Under the pieces are notes generated by a model. That model saw nothing but the letters and a program-made list of their open reading frames with translations, did not search any database and was not told the origin of the DNA. Source: CALMZN01 sp964540095 (GTDB lineage: Bacteria; Patescibacteriota; Patescibacteriia; UBA1558; GWA2-36-10). From it: a DNA stretch of 64,000 nt. The stretch's first letter is position 1. Every line of letters starts with the position of its first letter. The stretch covers positions 1 through 64,000 of the forward strand of contig CAZILH010000001.1 in NCBI GenBank assembly GCA_964540095.1. Reading direction: 5' to 3'. This document shows positions 43,977 through 54,398 of the stretch, in pieces. Made by a program: the position numbers and the translations under genes.

Positions 43977-46900
43977 ATGTCTCAAACCAAGCTTGCGACC
44001 TCTCGTAAATATTTCACACCCCTGCGCGAGGCAATTCCCTTGCCCGACTTAATAGAAATCCAAAAAAAATCGTATCATTGGTTTTTTCAGGATGGCTTAA
44101 AAGAATTATTTGATGAGATTTCGCCCATTAAAGATTTTATTGGCCGAGATTTAGAATTATTCTTTTTAGAATATTATTTGGATGAGCCAAAGTTTGACGA
44201 GGTGACTGCCAAAAGTAAAAACCTTACTTTTGAGGCGCCACTGAGAGTCAATGTCCGCTTATCAAACAAACGCACCAACGAAGTCAAGGAGCAGGAGATT
44301 TATCTGGGAGATTTTCCTCTGATGACTGATCGCGGTACTTTCATAGTCAATGGCGTGGAAAGAGTGGTGGTCTCACAATTGATTCGCAGTGCTGGAGTTT
44401 TCTTTTCCTCAGAAGTACATCGTGGTCGTCGTTACTATGGCGCCAAAATTATTCCTAATCGTGGAGCTTGGTTGGAAATAGAAACTGATGCCAGCAATGT
44501 AATCTATGTAAAAATCGATCGCAAGCGCAAGGTGCCCGTCACTTCACTGCTTCGGGCCTTTGGTGTTTCTAGCGACGAAGAGATATTAAAATTATTTTCT
44601 GATGTTGATACCCACCCTGAGGTGAAGTTTATCAAAGCAACTATTGCCAAAGATATTGCTCACAATGAAGCTGATGGTTTGCGGGAAGTATATCGTCGCA
44701 TCAGACCAGGCGATCTAGCCACGGTTGATAATGCGCGTAGTTTGATCCGCTCTATATTTTTTAATTTTGATCGTTATGATTTTGGGCGCGTGGGTCGCTA
44801 CAAAATAAACGCGCGTTTTAGTTTGGATATTCCCAACAACAAAGAAACTAGAGTATTGCGCGTGGAGGATTTGGTTTTGGTCATTAAAGAAATTATTAGA
44901 CTGAATCTTACTCAAGACGAAGCCGACGATATTGATCACTTGGGTAATAGACGCGTCAGAGCAGTTGGTGAGTTGGTGCAAAATAGATTCAGGATTGGTT
45001 TGGCTCGCATGGAGCGCATTGTCAAGGATCGCATGAGCACCCTGGATATCAATAATTTGACGCCTAGCCAATTGATTAATGCGCGGCCGGTTATTGGTGT
45101 TATTAAGGAGTTTTTTATGAGCTCCCAACTTTCACAATTTATGGACCAAGTAAATCCTTTGGCCGAACTAGAACACAAGCGCCGACTTTCTGCTATGGGA
45201 CCAGGTGGTCTTTCTCGCGAAAGAGCGGGCTTTGAGGTTCGTGATGTGCACCGCACCCACTATGGTCGCATTTGTCCAATTGCTACACCAGAAGGACCAA
45301 ACATTGGTTTGGTCGGACACCTAGCTTCTTATGCTAGGGTCAATGATTTTGGTTTTATTGAAACACCATTTAGAAAAGTTTTGCATGATATTGAAAATGA
45401 TCCAAAAATCACTGAAGGCAAGATTGCCCGAGTAGACATCAAGGATCCCAATAGCAAAAAAGTTTTGATAAGCGCCAACGAAGTTATTAGTGCCAGTAAG
45501 GCCAAAGAACTAGCCAAGATAAAAGAAATAGAAGTGGTGCCCATTAAACCATTGGTCACCAAAGAGATTGTTTATTTGGACGCCTTTGAAGAAGAAAAAT
45601 ACAACACCTGCGCTTCAACTGCAGCTACCGACGAGCATGGTTATTTTGAAAATGGTTTTGCCGAAATTAGAATCAAAGGCAACCCAACCTTTGATACGGT
45701 TGATAAAATAGATTTGATGGATGTGGCACCGCACCAGATTATTAGTATTGCCACGGCCCTGATTCCTTTTTTGGAAAACGATGATGCTACTCGCGCTTTG
45801 ATGGGTACCAATATGCAGCGCCAATCCGTTTCTTTGATCAAACCCGAAGCGCCAATTGTGGGCACTGGTGTTGAAGCTAAGGCCGCTATTGACTCAGGAC
45901 AAGTAGTGGTCAGCAAAGAAGAGGGCGAAATTACCATGGTTGATGGACGCCGCATTGAAGTGACCAACAAAGATGGTGTGGCTACTATTTATCATTTGAA
46001 TAAATTTGCTCGTTCCAACACCTCGACTAGCATGAACCAGCACCCTATAGTCAATAAAGCCGAGCATGTCAAAAAAGGTCAAGCCATTGCTGATGGTGCG
46101 GCCACTGACCAGGGTGAACTAGCCCTGGGCCGTAATGTTTTGGTGGCCTATATGACTTGGGATGGCGGAAACTACGAAGATGCTATTTTGATTTCTGAAC
46201 GAGTAGTTAAAGAAGATTTTTATACCTCAATCAGCATCGAAGATTATTCTATTGATGTACGCGATACTAAGTTAGGACCAGAGATGGTCACCAGAGACAT
46301 CCCCAATGTCAGCGAAGAAAAATTAAAAGATCTAGATCGCGAAGGCGTGGTGCGCATCGGTGCCAACGTTTCTTCGGGGGATATTTTGGTTGGCAAGATC
46401 ACGCCCAAAGGTGAGACCGAGCTTTCGGCTGAAGAAAAATTGTTGCGCGCTATTTTTGGCGAAAAAGCCAAAGATGTTCGCGACACTTCATTGTATATAA
46501 AACACGGTGAGCGCGGAAAAGTAATTGATATAAAAATATTTTCTAGGGACAAGGGTGATAAATTACCAGCTGGCGTGATTAAAACAATCCAGATTACCAT
46601 TGCCCAACTTAGAAAGATTCAGGTTGGCGATAAAATGGCTGGTCGTCATGGTAATAAGGGAGTTATTTCTAGGGTGGTAGCTGATGCTGACATGCCTTTC
46701 TTGGCTGATGGTACTCCGGTAGATATTATTTTAAACCCACTTGGCGTTATTTCTCGTATGAACTTAGGTCAGTTATTAGAAACCCACCTTGGTTTGGCAG
46801 CTAGAACCTTGGGTTACAAAGTGGCTAGTCCGTCTTTGAATAGTGTGCCTGAAGAAATAATTCGCACCGAGTTGAAGCGCGCTGGTTTGCCAGAAAGTGG

Positions 46901-47414
46901 TAAATTACAACTTTATGATGGTCGCAATGGCCGAGCCTTTGAACACAAGACAACCGTTGGCGTGGCCTATATGATGAAGTTGAATCACTTGGTAGAAGAT
47001 AAGATTCACCAAAGATCAATTGGACCATACTCCTTAGTTACTCAGCAACCCTTGGGTGGCAAGGCTCAATTTGGCGGACAGCGTTTTGGTGAAATGGAAG
47101 TTTGGGCTCTGGAGGCCTATGGCGCTTCCAATACTTTGCAAGAAATGATCACCATCAAGTCCGATGATGTGCCTGGTCGCTCCAAGGCCTACGAATCAAT
47201 CATTAAGGGTGAGCCCATAACTCGCTTGAATATACCAGAGTCATTCAATGTTTTGGTCAGGGAATTAAAGGGCCTGGGCTTGGAAGTCGAACTAATTGGT
47301 CAGCGAGAAAGAAAGATTGAGGAAGTGGATTATGAGACCAGAGAAATTTTGGATGAACAGGCCCCAATCATCATGGATGCGCCAGCCAATGGTCCGCTTG
47401 AGAACGAAGAATAA
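43977..47414 (+). CDS. rpoB: RNA polymerase beta subunit
   Basis: A 1,145-aa beta subunit forming the catalytic cleft with beta'. Recognisable blocks in order: FIVNGVERVVVSQLIRSAGV, the rifampicin region SQLSQFMDQVNPLAELEHKRRLSAMGPGG, RICPIATPEGPNIGLVG, GGNYEDAILIS, KVGDKMAGRHGNKGV-type segment (QVGDKMAGRHGNKG), and the C-terminal GGKAQFGGQRFGEMEVWALEAYGA. Short for the family, with few lineage-specific insertions. The rifampicin region carries LAELEHKRRL where many bacteria have LSELTHKRRL. Followed after 21 nt by rpoC. Confidence 0.98.
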   Translation: MSQTKLATSRKYFTPLREAIPLPDLIEIQKKSYHWFFQDGLKELFDEISPIKDFIGRDLELFFLEYYLDEPKFDEVTAKSKNLTFEAPLRVNVRLSNKRTNEVKEQEIYLGDFPLMTDRGTFIVNGVERVVVSQLIRSAGVFFSSEVHRGRRYYGAKIIPNRGAWLEIETDASNVIYVKIDRKRKVPVTSLLRAFGVSSDEEILKLFSDVDTHPEVKFIKATIAKDIAHNEADGLREVYRRIRPGDLATVDNARSLIRSIFFNFDRYDFGRVGRYKINARFSLDIPNNKETRVLRVEDLVLVIKEIIRLNLTQDEADDIDHLGNRRVRAVGELVQNRFRIGLARMERIVKDRMSTLDINNLTPSQLINARPVIGVIKEFFMSSQLSQFMDQVNPLAELEHKRRLSAMGPGGLSRERAGFEVRDVHRTHYGRICPIATPEGPNIGLVGHLASYARVNDFGFIETPFRKVLHDIENDPKITEGKIARVDIKDPNSKKVLISANEVISASKAKELAKIKEIEVVPIKPLVTKEIVYLDAFEEEKYNTCASTAATDEHGYFENGFAEIRIKGNPTFDTVDKIDLMDVAPHQIISIATALIPFLENDDATRALMGTNMQRQSVSLIKPEAPIVGTGVEAKAAIDSGQVVVSKEEGEITMVDGRRIEVTNKDGVATIYHLNKFARSNTSTSMNQHPIVNKAEHVKKGQAIADGAATDQGELALGRNVLVAYMTWDGGNYEDAILISERVVKEDFYTSISIEDYSIDVRDTKLGPEMVTRDIPNVSEEKLKDLDREGVVRIGANVSSGDILVGKITPKGETELSAEEKLLRAIFGEKAKDVRDTSLYIKHGERGKVIDIKIFSRDKGDKLPAGVIKTIQITIAQLRKIQVGDKMAGRHGNKGVISRVVADADMPFLADGTPVDIILNPLGVISRMNLGQLLETHLGLAARTLGYKVASPSLNSVPEEIIRTELKRAGLPESGKLQLYDGRNGRAFEHKTTVGVAYMMKLNHLVEDKIHQRSIGPYSLVTQQPLGGKAQFGGQRFGEMEVWALEAYGASNTLQEMITIKSDDVPGRSKAYESIIKGEPITRLNIPESFNVLVRELKGLGLEVELIGQRERKIEEVDYETREILDEQAPIIMDAPANGPLENEE

Positions 47415-47435
47415 ATAAATTAGCCAATAAAATAT

Positions 47436-50400
47436 ATGCCAACTCCATCGTCAACCAAAACAACCTTTGTCGGTAATGACAAAAACACGGTTTTGGAATT
47501 TGATGCCATAAAATTACGCCTGGCCTCACCAGAAGATATTCATGGCTGGTCACACGGCGAGGTCTTGAAGCCAGAGACGCTGAATTATCGCACTCAAAAG
47601 CCAGAAAAAGATGGTTTGTTTTGCGAAAAAATATTTGGACCAACCAAGGATTGGGAGTGTTATTGCGGCAAATATAAACGCATCAGATACAAAGGCATTG
47701 TTTGCGACAAATGCGGAGTCGAAGTCACTAGGGCTGTAGTCCGTCGTGAGCGCATGGGCCACATTGATTTGGCTGCTCCGGTGTCTCACATTTGGTTTTT
47801 ACGAGGCATTCCCTCAAAGATCGGTTTGGTGCTTGACCTAAGCATCCAGTCATTAGAAAAAATAATTTATTTTGCTTCTTTTATTGTGATCAAAATTGAC
47901 GAGCCAGCTCGTCAGGAGACCCTAGAGCAAATAAAAACTGAGTTAAAAAGCAAGCGTAAGCAAATTGATAACGAGTTCAATCAACGTTCCCAGGAAATAA
48001 ATAAAAGCAAAGTAAAAATGTTGGCTAATGGTGAGGCCAAAGAAAAAGTAGACAGAAAAACCGAACAAGAGTTGTTGGCGCTAAACGTTGCCAAAATTGA
48101 TAAAGTTAAAACCCTAGAAGAGGCCGCTGAAACCGCCATTAAAGAGCTTAAGGATTTGCACGAGCTACAAATTGTTTCTGAAAACAAATATCAGGAACTT
48201 TCTTTGCGCTATGGCCATGTTTTTGAGGCCGGTATTGGTGCTGAAGCAATCTTTGATTTACTCAAAAAAATTAGCTTGCCAAAATTGTTAAACGATTTAG
48301 AGGAAGAAATCAAAACAGCTCTACCATCCAAGACCAAAAAACTTATTAGACGCTCGCGCTTGATTAAGAGTTTGGTTATAAATAAAATCAGACCAGAATG
48401 GATGATAATGTCGGCCATACCAGTCATACCTCCGGATTTGCGTCCCATGGTTCAGCTAGATGGTGGACGCTTTGCTTCCTCTGATCTCAATGATTTGTAT
48501 CGTCGAGTGATCAATCGCAACAACCGCTTGAAGAGATTGAAGGAGTTGAATGCCCCAGAAGTTATACAGCGCAATGAAAAAAGAATGTTGCAAGAGGCCG
48601 TTGATGCCTTGATAGATAATAATGCCAGACACGGCAAAACAGTGACGGCCTCCACTGGGCAAAAACGCATGCTCAAGAGTATTGCTGATATGCTGAAAGG
48701 TAAGCAAGGTCGTTTTCGTCAGAACCTGCTTGGCAAAAGGGTCGACTACTCTGGTCGCTCGGTAATTGTTGTTGGTCCGCACTTAAAATTACATCAATGT
48801 GGTTTGCCAAAAATAATGGCCCTAGAACTATTCAGACCATTTGTAATTTCTAAATTGATCAAAGCCGAACTAGTGCACAATGTGCGTAGTGCTAATAAAT
48901 ATATTGAGGCCGGTCATCCTGAGGTTTGGGCCATATTGGAAGACATTATTAAGGACGCTCATGTTTTACTTAACCGTGCTCCAACTTTACATCGTTTGGG
49001 TATTCAAGCCTTTCGGCCAATATTGATTGAGGGTAAAGCCATACAACTACACCCACTTGTTTGCACGGCTTTCAATGCCGACTTTGATGGCGATCAAATG
49101 GCCGTACACGTGCCCTTGACCGAAGAAGCTAAGTTTGAGGCCTCAAGCTTGATGTTGTCATCCAACAACCTATTAAAACCAGCTACTGGAGAACCAGTGA
49201 CCATGCCAACGCAAGATATGGTATGGGGTGGCTACTACATGACCTACATCCGCAAAGACGCCAAAGTAGTTAAAGTATTTACCGATGAAGATGAGGCCGA
49301 GAAGGTGTTTACTATGGGCCTGATAAAATTACAAGATCTAATTAAAGTCAGAGTCGGGAAAGTAAATAATCAAATTTTAGAAACCTCAATTGGTCGTATT
49401 TTATTTAATAAGATTTTACCAAAAGAAATTTCTTTTGTGAACAACGCCGTGGACAAAAAAGCCATGAAGAATATTGTGGCTGAAGCTTTCCGTATTTTGC
49501 CACACGACAGGACAGTTCGTTTGTTAGACGACATCAAAGATTTGGCCTTCCGTTATATCACTGATTCGGGTATGTCTTGGGGCATGGATGACATACCGCG
49601 AGTGGAGGCCAAGGCCGCTTTGATCAAGGAAGCAGAAAAACAAGTAGAAGAAATAAAGGAACAATATAATAATGGTTTATTGACCAACCATGAGCGTTAC
49701 ATAAAAGTAATTGAGGTTTGGAATGAGATTAAAAATCGTATTAGTGAACAGTGCAAACTAGTGTTCAACCAAGAAAACTCCATTGCTTCAATTATCAACT
49801 CCGGCGCTCGTGGTACTTGGTCACAGATGTTACAGATCATGGGTTTGAAAGGCACGGTTATCAATCCAGCTGGTGAGGTTATTGAATTGCCCATCAAAGC
49901 CAGCTTTCGTGAGGGCTTGGACGTTTTGGAGTATTTTATTTCTACTCATGGCACCAGAAAAGGATTGTCTGATACGGCCTTGCGTACAGCCAGCGCCGGT
50001 TATTTGACTAGACGCTTGGTTGACGTTTCTCAAGATGTGGTAGTTTTGGAGGAAGATTGTGGAGACAAAGAGGGCCTACTCATTGACAAGGAGGAGAGCG
50101 CCAATTTTAATGAGCCCTTGCATGAACGCATCATTGGCCGCGTTTTGATAAATGACATCAAGGATCCAAACAGTAAAAAAGTTTTAATTAAAAAAGGAGT
50201 ACTAGTCACCAAAGAATTAGCCGACCACGTTGCCAAAGTTGATTTGGAGTCCATCCGCATTCGTTCTGTTTTGACCTGTAAGGCCATACGCGGCGTGTGT
50301 CAAAAGTGCTATGGTTATGATTTGGGCTATAATCGTTTGGTGGAAAAGGGTACGGCCGTTGGTATAGTGGCCGCCCAAAGTATTGGTGAGCCCGGTACTC

Positions 50401-51329
50401 AATTGACCATGCGCACCTTCCACACGGGTGGTGTGTCCGAGGGTGATATTACCCAAGGTCTACCCAGAGTTGAAGAGTTGTTTGAAGCACGCCTACCAAA
50501 GAAGCCAGCCATCATTGCTCCGGTCAATGGCGTGGTCTTGATTACGGAAACAAACAAATTGATTAGCAAGGATAACCAGGTCATCAAAATAGAGCCACAG
50601 GGAGCGCGTATTGCTAAATATGATTTAGACAAATCCACCGAGCTCAAAGTCAAAGACGGCGAAGAGGTGGCCAAAGAACAATTGTTGATCATCAACGAAG
50701 AACAAGAGATAAGAGCCACCTTTGCTGGTATTGCTAAGTTGACCGACGATCAATTACAAATTATAAGTCACAAAAACGAAGTGATTGACGTTATTATACC
50801 AGCCGGCTACAAACTTTATGTAAAAAATAAAGACATAGTGGTTGAGGGTCAATCCATGACCGAGGGTAGTGTTGATTTACACGAACTGTATCAGATCAAA
50901 GGACAGCTAGCCGTGCAGAAATATATTATCAAAGAGATTAAGAGCATTTATTCTTTGCAGGGACAAAATTTGAACGACAAGCACGTAGAGCTCATTGTCA
51001 AACAAATGTTTTCCAGAATTTTTATCAAGGACATTGGTGATACCGATTTATTGCCAGGGGAAATTATTACTAGCACTCAGTTTAGTGAGGCCAATCGCAA
51101 GACCAAGGGCCAAGAGGCCAAGGGAGAAGTCCTATTGATGGGCATTACTAAGGCAGCCCTAACCTCAGACTCATTCTTGTCAGCGGCCTCGTTCCAAGAA
51201 ACAGCTAGAGTTTTAATCGACGCTGCTATTTCTGGTCGCATCGATCATCTCAAAGGATTGAAAGAGAATGTGATTATTGGTCGCAAAATACCAGCTGGTA
51301 CAGGATTCATAGACAAAACAACCAAATAA
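47436..51329 (+). CDS. rpoC: RNA polymerase beta' subunit
   Basis: A 1,297-aa beta' subunit. N-terminal zinc site CYCGKYKRIRYKGIVCDKCGVEV, the catalytic NADFDGDQMAVHVP motif, the rudder/bridge segments, SAGYLTRRLVDVSQDVVV, and a second zinc region (CKAIRGVCQKCYGYDLG) next to AAQSIGEPGTQLTMRTFHTGG. A coiled insertion at about 155-260 (QIDNEFNQRSQEINKSKVKM) is rich in Lys/Glu. Co-transcribed with rpoB and ended by a strong terminator. Confidence 0.98.
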   Translation: MPTPSSTKTTFVGNDKNTVLEFDAIKLRLASPEDIHGWSHGEVLKPETLNYRTQKPEKDGLFCEKIFGPTKDWECYCGKYKRIRYKGIVCDKCGVEVTRAVVRRERMGHIDLAAPVSHIWFLRGIPSKIGLVLDLSIQSLEKIIYFASFIVIKIDEPARQETLEQIKTELKSKRKQIDNEFNQRSQEINKSKVKMLANGEAKEKVDRKTEQELLALNVAKIDKVKTLEEAAETAIKELKDLHELQIVSENKYQELSLRYGHVFEAGIGAEAIFDLLKKISLPKLLNDLEEEIKTALPSKTKKLIRRSRLIKSLVINKIRPEWMIMSAIPVIPPDLRPMVQLDGGRFASSDLNDLYRRVINRNNRLKRLKELNAPEVIQRNEKRMLQEAVDALIDNNARHGKTVTASTGQKRMLKSIADMLKGKQGRFRQNLLGKRVDYSGRSVIVVGPHLKLHQCGLPKIMALELFRPFVISKLIKAELVHNVRSANKYIEAGHPEVWAILEDIIKDAHVLLNRAPTLHRLGIQAFRPILIEGKAIQLHPLVCTAFNADFDGDQMAVHVPLTEEAKFEASSLMLSSNNLLKPATGEPVTMPTQDMVWGGYYMTYIRKDAKVVKVFTDEDEAEKVFTMGLIKLQDLIKVRVGKVNNQILETSIGRILFNKILPKEISFVNNAVDKKAMKNIVAEAFRILPHDRTVRLLDDIKDLAFRYITDSGMSWGMDDIPRVEAKAALIKEAEKQVEEIKEQYNNGLLTNHERYIKVIEVWNEIKNRISEQCKLVFNQENSIASIINSGARGTWSQMLQIMGLKGTVINPAGEVIELPIKASFREGLDVLEYFISTHGTRKGLSDTALRTASAGYLTRRLVDVSQDVVVLEEDCGDKEGLLIDKEESANFNEPLHERIIGRVLINDIKDPNSKKVLIKKGVLVTKELADHVAKVDLESIRIRSVLTCKAIRGVCQKCYGYDLGYNRLVEKGTAVGIVAAQSIGEPGTQLTMRTFHTGGVSEGDITQGLPRVEELFEARLPKKPAIIAPVNGVVLITETNKLISKDNQVIKIEPQGARIAKYDLDKSTELKVKDGEEVAKEQLLIINEEQEIRATFAGIAKLTDDQLQIISHKNEVIDVIIPAGYKLYVKNKDIVVEGQSMTEGSVDLHELYQIKGQLAVQKYIIKEIKSIYSLQGQNLNDKHVELIVKQMFSRIFIKDIGDTDLLPGEIITSTQFSEANRKTKGQEAKGEVLLMGITKAALTSDSFLSAASFQETARVLIDAAISGRIDHLKGLKENVIIGRKIPAGTGFIDKTTK

Positions 51330-51332
51330 AAA

Positions 51333-51358
51333 AAGCCCCCAATATTGGGGGCTTTTTT
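51333..51358 (+). terminator. Terminator of rpoBC
   Basis: Perfect palindromic stem GCCCCCAATATTGGGGGC (51335-51352) followed by TTTTTT, 4 nt past the rpoC stop. Confidence 0.9.
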
Positions 51359-51436
51359 GGTAGGACGGGATTTTATTTTTATACTAGATTGTGATAAAAT
51401 ATACCGATAAGATAGCTGTATAATAAGCTTTTTATT

Positions 51437-53668
51437 ATGTCTAGAAAAAACAAACGAAAGCAGGAGGAAAAATTGGGTCAAGATTTGGCCGTGGGCTTTA
51501 GTATGTCGCCAGACACCAAGGGTGCCATAATTACCATTGTGGTCTTTTTGGTAGCCTTTTTGTCCATCCTGTCACTTTTTAATTTGGCCGGGCCATTTGG
51601 TCGGGGCCTAAACTATGGTTTGGGCTTCTTATTTGGCTGGGCTGATTGGCTGTTTATTATTATCCTATTGTTGGTTGGCTATTTTCTTTTGCGCAGCCAA
51701 AGTCATCGCTTGAAATTTGTGACTTACCTGGGTTTATTTTTATTGATATTGGCCATCACTGGTCTGCTTAATTTTTTGGTGCAAGATTATACTTTTTCTG
51801 AAATTAGCAAAACCGGCATTGGCGGTGGTTCTTTGGGCTTTGGCGCTGGTTATCTTTTTTCTACTTTTTTAGGTTTTTGGGGCTCATTGGGAGTTTTGAT
51901 AGCCATGATGATAATCGGTTTGTTTATTAGTTTCAACACCTCGTTCAAGGATATTAGCGCGCGAGCCAGATCCTTCGGTTTGTTGAAAGAAAAAATAATT
52001 CCCCCCACCCCCCAAGAAGAGGAAGATGAGGAAGAATTTGTTCCTGAGGAAATATTAAACACAGAAAAAGAAGCACCCCTTGAACCAGAAGAAATAATCG
52101 AGACCGACAAGAGTACTGAAATGGGCACGGAAGCAAGCGAACCTAGTCGTAGGCCCAGGAAAAAAATTGTTATACCAATGGATTTGCTGACCAGGTCAAA
52201 TACCAAGCCAGATTCTGGAGATATCGATGCTAACACGCAAAAAATAAAAAAAACATTTGAAAATTTTGGTATTGAGGTTACTATGGGCGAAGTCAATGTT
52301 GGCCCAACTGTCACTCAATATACTTTACGCCCAGCTGAGGGTGTGCGCTTGGCTCAAGTTTTGACTTTGCAAAATGATTTGGCTCTGGCATTGGCCGCGC
52401 ATCCTATCAGAATGGAAGCTCCTATCCCTGGAAAATCTTTGGTGGGCATAGAGGTGCCAAACCAGAGTATTTCTATAGTTAAGGTTAGAGATGTTTTGGA
52501 GAGTCCGGCCTATACTAGGCGCAAGAGCAACTTAAGTATTGTTTTGGGCAAAGATGTTTCTGGTACAGCTGTAATGGCTAACCTAGCTAGTATGCCCCAT
52601 CTTTTGATAGCTGGTTCCACTGGCTCGGGAAAATCTATTTGCATCAACAGTATTATTTTGAGTTTGATGTATCAAAACTCGCCAGATGATTTACGTTTTA
52701 TTTTAATTGACCCCAAGCGAGTAGAGCTTTCAATTTACAATGACATTATTTATTTAGAGTCGCCAGTTATTACCGACACCGATAAAATTATCAATGCTTT
52801 GCGTTTTGTGGTCAATGAAATGCATGAGCGTTATAAATTATTACAGGCGGCCAACAAAAAAAATATTGACTCCTACAACAAAGCAGTGATTGTCAATCGT
52901 TTGCCATATTACGTGGTAATAGTCGATGAATTTGCTGCCCTGATGTCATTGGCGTCCAAAGAAGTAGAGGCAGCCGTAGTAAGTTTAGCTCAATTAGGTC
53001 GAGCCGCTGGCATTCACTTGATTTTGGCTACCCAGCGCCCTTCGGTTGATGTTATCACCGGTTTAATCAAGGCCAATATTACCTCACGCATTGCTTTTGC
53101 AGTGGCTTCGGCCATGGATTCACGGACTATTTTGGATTCATCGGGCGCTGATAAACTACTTGGCAAGGGAGACATGTTGTTTATGACTTCAGATTCATCA
53201 AAATTAAAACGCATCCAGGGCGCCTATGTTACTGATGAGGAGATTTCTGACGTAGTGGCTTTCTTGAAAGAGCAAGGTGAGCCACAATACAACCCCAAAG
53301 TCACCGAGCACCAGGGCGGAGCAACAATCGTTGGTGGGGGGTATAATAATCAAGAAGACACACTTTCTCAAGAAGCTAAGGAAATAGTAATCAGGGCTGG
53401 TAAGGCCTCAGCCACGCTATTACAGCGACGCTTGAGAGTTGGTTATGCGCGAGCTGCTAGGTTGCTGGATATTTTGGAAGAAATGGGAGTAGTGGGTCCA
53501 GCGGATGGCTCCAAGGCCAGAGATGTATTAATCAAGCAGGATGATTTGGAAGAAAATTTTTCATCGGCCCTAGATGAAGAAGTGGTGGCCGATGACGAAA
53601 CAGGCGAAGACGAAAAAGAAGATGGCGGAGAAGATTATCTGGCCAGCCAAGATCATAAAAATTATTAG
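51437..53668 (+). CDS. ftsK: DNA translocase FtsK/SpoIIIE
   Basis: A 743-aa septal DNA pump. Four membrane helices lie within residues 25-175, followed by an acidic linker (QEEEDEEEFVPEE). The motor domain has Walker A LIAGSTGSGKSICIN, Walker B YYVVIVDEFAALM and HLILATQRPSVDVITGLIKANITSRIAF. A C-terminal winged-helix gamma domain (KASATLLQRRLRVGYARAARLLDILEEMG) would read polar DNA signals. The extreme C-terminus is acidic. A TATAAT at 51419-51424 precedes the start closely. Followed after 3 nt by the RodZ-like gene. Confidence 0.95.
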   Translation: MSRKNKRKQEEKLGQDLAVGFSMSPDTKGAIITIVVFLVAFLSILSLFNLAGPFGRGLNYGLGFLFGWADWLFIIILLLVGYFLLRSQSHRLKFVTYLGLFLLILAITGLLNFLVQDYTFSEISKTGIGGGSLGFGAGYLFSTFLGFWGSLGVLIAMMIIGLFISFNTSFKDISARARSFGLLKEKIIPPTPQEEEDEEEFVPEEILNTEKEAPLEPEEIIETDKSTEMGTEASEPSRRPRKKIVIPMDLLTRSNTKPDSGDIDANTQKIKKTFENFGIEVTMGEVNVGPTVTQYTLRPAEGVRLAQVLTLQNDLALALAAHPIRMEAPIPGKSLVGIEVPNQSISIVKVRDVLESPAYTRRKSNLSIVLGKDVSGTAVMANLASMPHLLIAGSTGSGKSICINSIILSLMYQNSPDDLRFILIDPKRVELSIYNDIIYLESPVITDTDKIINALRFVVNEMHERYKLLQAANKKNIDSYNKAVIVNRLPYYVVIVDEFAALMSLASKEVEAAVVSLAQLGRAAGIHLILATQRPSVDVITGLIKANITSRIAFAVASAMDSRTILDSSGADKLLGKGDMLFMTSDSSKLKRIQGAYVTDEEISDVVAFLKEQGEPQYNPKVTEHQGGATIVGGGYNNQEDTLSQEAKEIVIRAGKASATLLQRRLRVGYARAARLLDILEEMGVVGPADGSKARDVLIKQDDLEENFSSALDEEVVADDETGEDEKEDGGEDYLASQDHKNY

Positions 53669-53671
53669 TCC

Positions 53672-54349
53672 ATGTCAAATTTTGAACGCAAAGAACTTCG
53701 GCGCACTCACACCATGGCTGACAAGCTAAAAAATTTGCGGCTAAACAAAGAAATAACCGTAGAAGTTTTGGCTAAAAAAATAAATATTCCAGCTAAATAT
53801 ATTGTATGCTTGGAAGATGGTAAGCACGATAATTTACCCGGCGATATTTATGTGCGCGCTTGGCTAAAAAAAATAGCTAGTTTTTATGAAATTGACGCCA
53901 ATGGTTTGCTGGTTGATTATCATCTAGAAAAAAACATAAATCACAAGATCAACAAAGACCTAAAAACAGAAAACAAGAAGGCAATCAAAAGCAGTCGATT
54001 TTTGCGACCAAGAACCTTGCGTTGGTTAGTGGTTGGAGGAGTAGTTTTGGCTCTGTTGGTCTACTTGGTCTTCGAAATAGTTAATATCATTTTCCCACCA
54101 TATTTGAATATCACTCAGCCCAGTAATAATTTCAAAACCAAAGAGGCCAGCGTAGAAATAATCGGCCAGACCAAAAGCGAGGCCCAAGTCATGATCAATG
54201 GAGAGTTGATAGCCCTAGATCAGGAGGGAAAATTCAAAAAAGCGGTCAATTTGACAATCGGCTTGAATAATTTACAGATTAGTGCTAAAAAGAAGCATAG
54301 TCGAACTAGATATTTGGAATTATTAATTTTAAGAGAATCATTAGAATAA
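53672..54349 (+). CDS. RodZ-like helix-turn-helix membrane protein
   Basis: A 225-aa protein. The N-terminal helix-turn-helix of RodZ type (TMADKLKNLRLNKEITVEVLAKKINIPAKYIVCLEDGKHDNLPGDIYVRAWLKKIASFYEID, shown here in parts) spans about 12-80, followed by a basic linker, one membrane helix (LRWLVVGGVVLALLVYLVFEI) and an extracytoplasmic beta domain (about 140-225). RodZ links MreB to the membrane and shapes the cell; no mreB is in the window. Second gene of an operon with ftsK. Confidence 0.82.
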   Translation: MSNFERKELRRTHTMADKLKNLRLNKEITVEVLAKKINIPAKYIVCLEDGKHDNLPGDIYVRAWLKKIASFYEIDANGLLVDYHLEKNINHKINKDLKTENKKAIKSSRFLRPRTLRWLVVGGVVLALLVYLVFEIVNIIFPPYLNITQPSNNFKTKEASVEIIGQTKSEAQVMINGELIALDQEGKFKKAVNLTIGLNNLQISAKKKHSRTRYLELLILRESLE

Positions 54350-54398
54350 TTAATAGCAAGCTTTCGCAGGCAGGTTTGCAGAAAGGAGCTATTTGTAT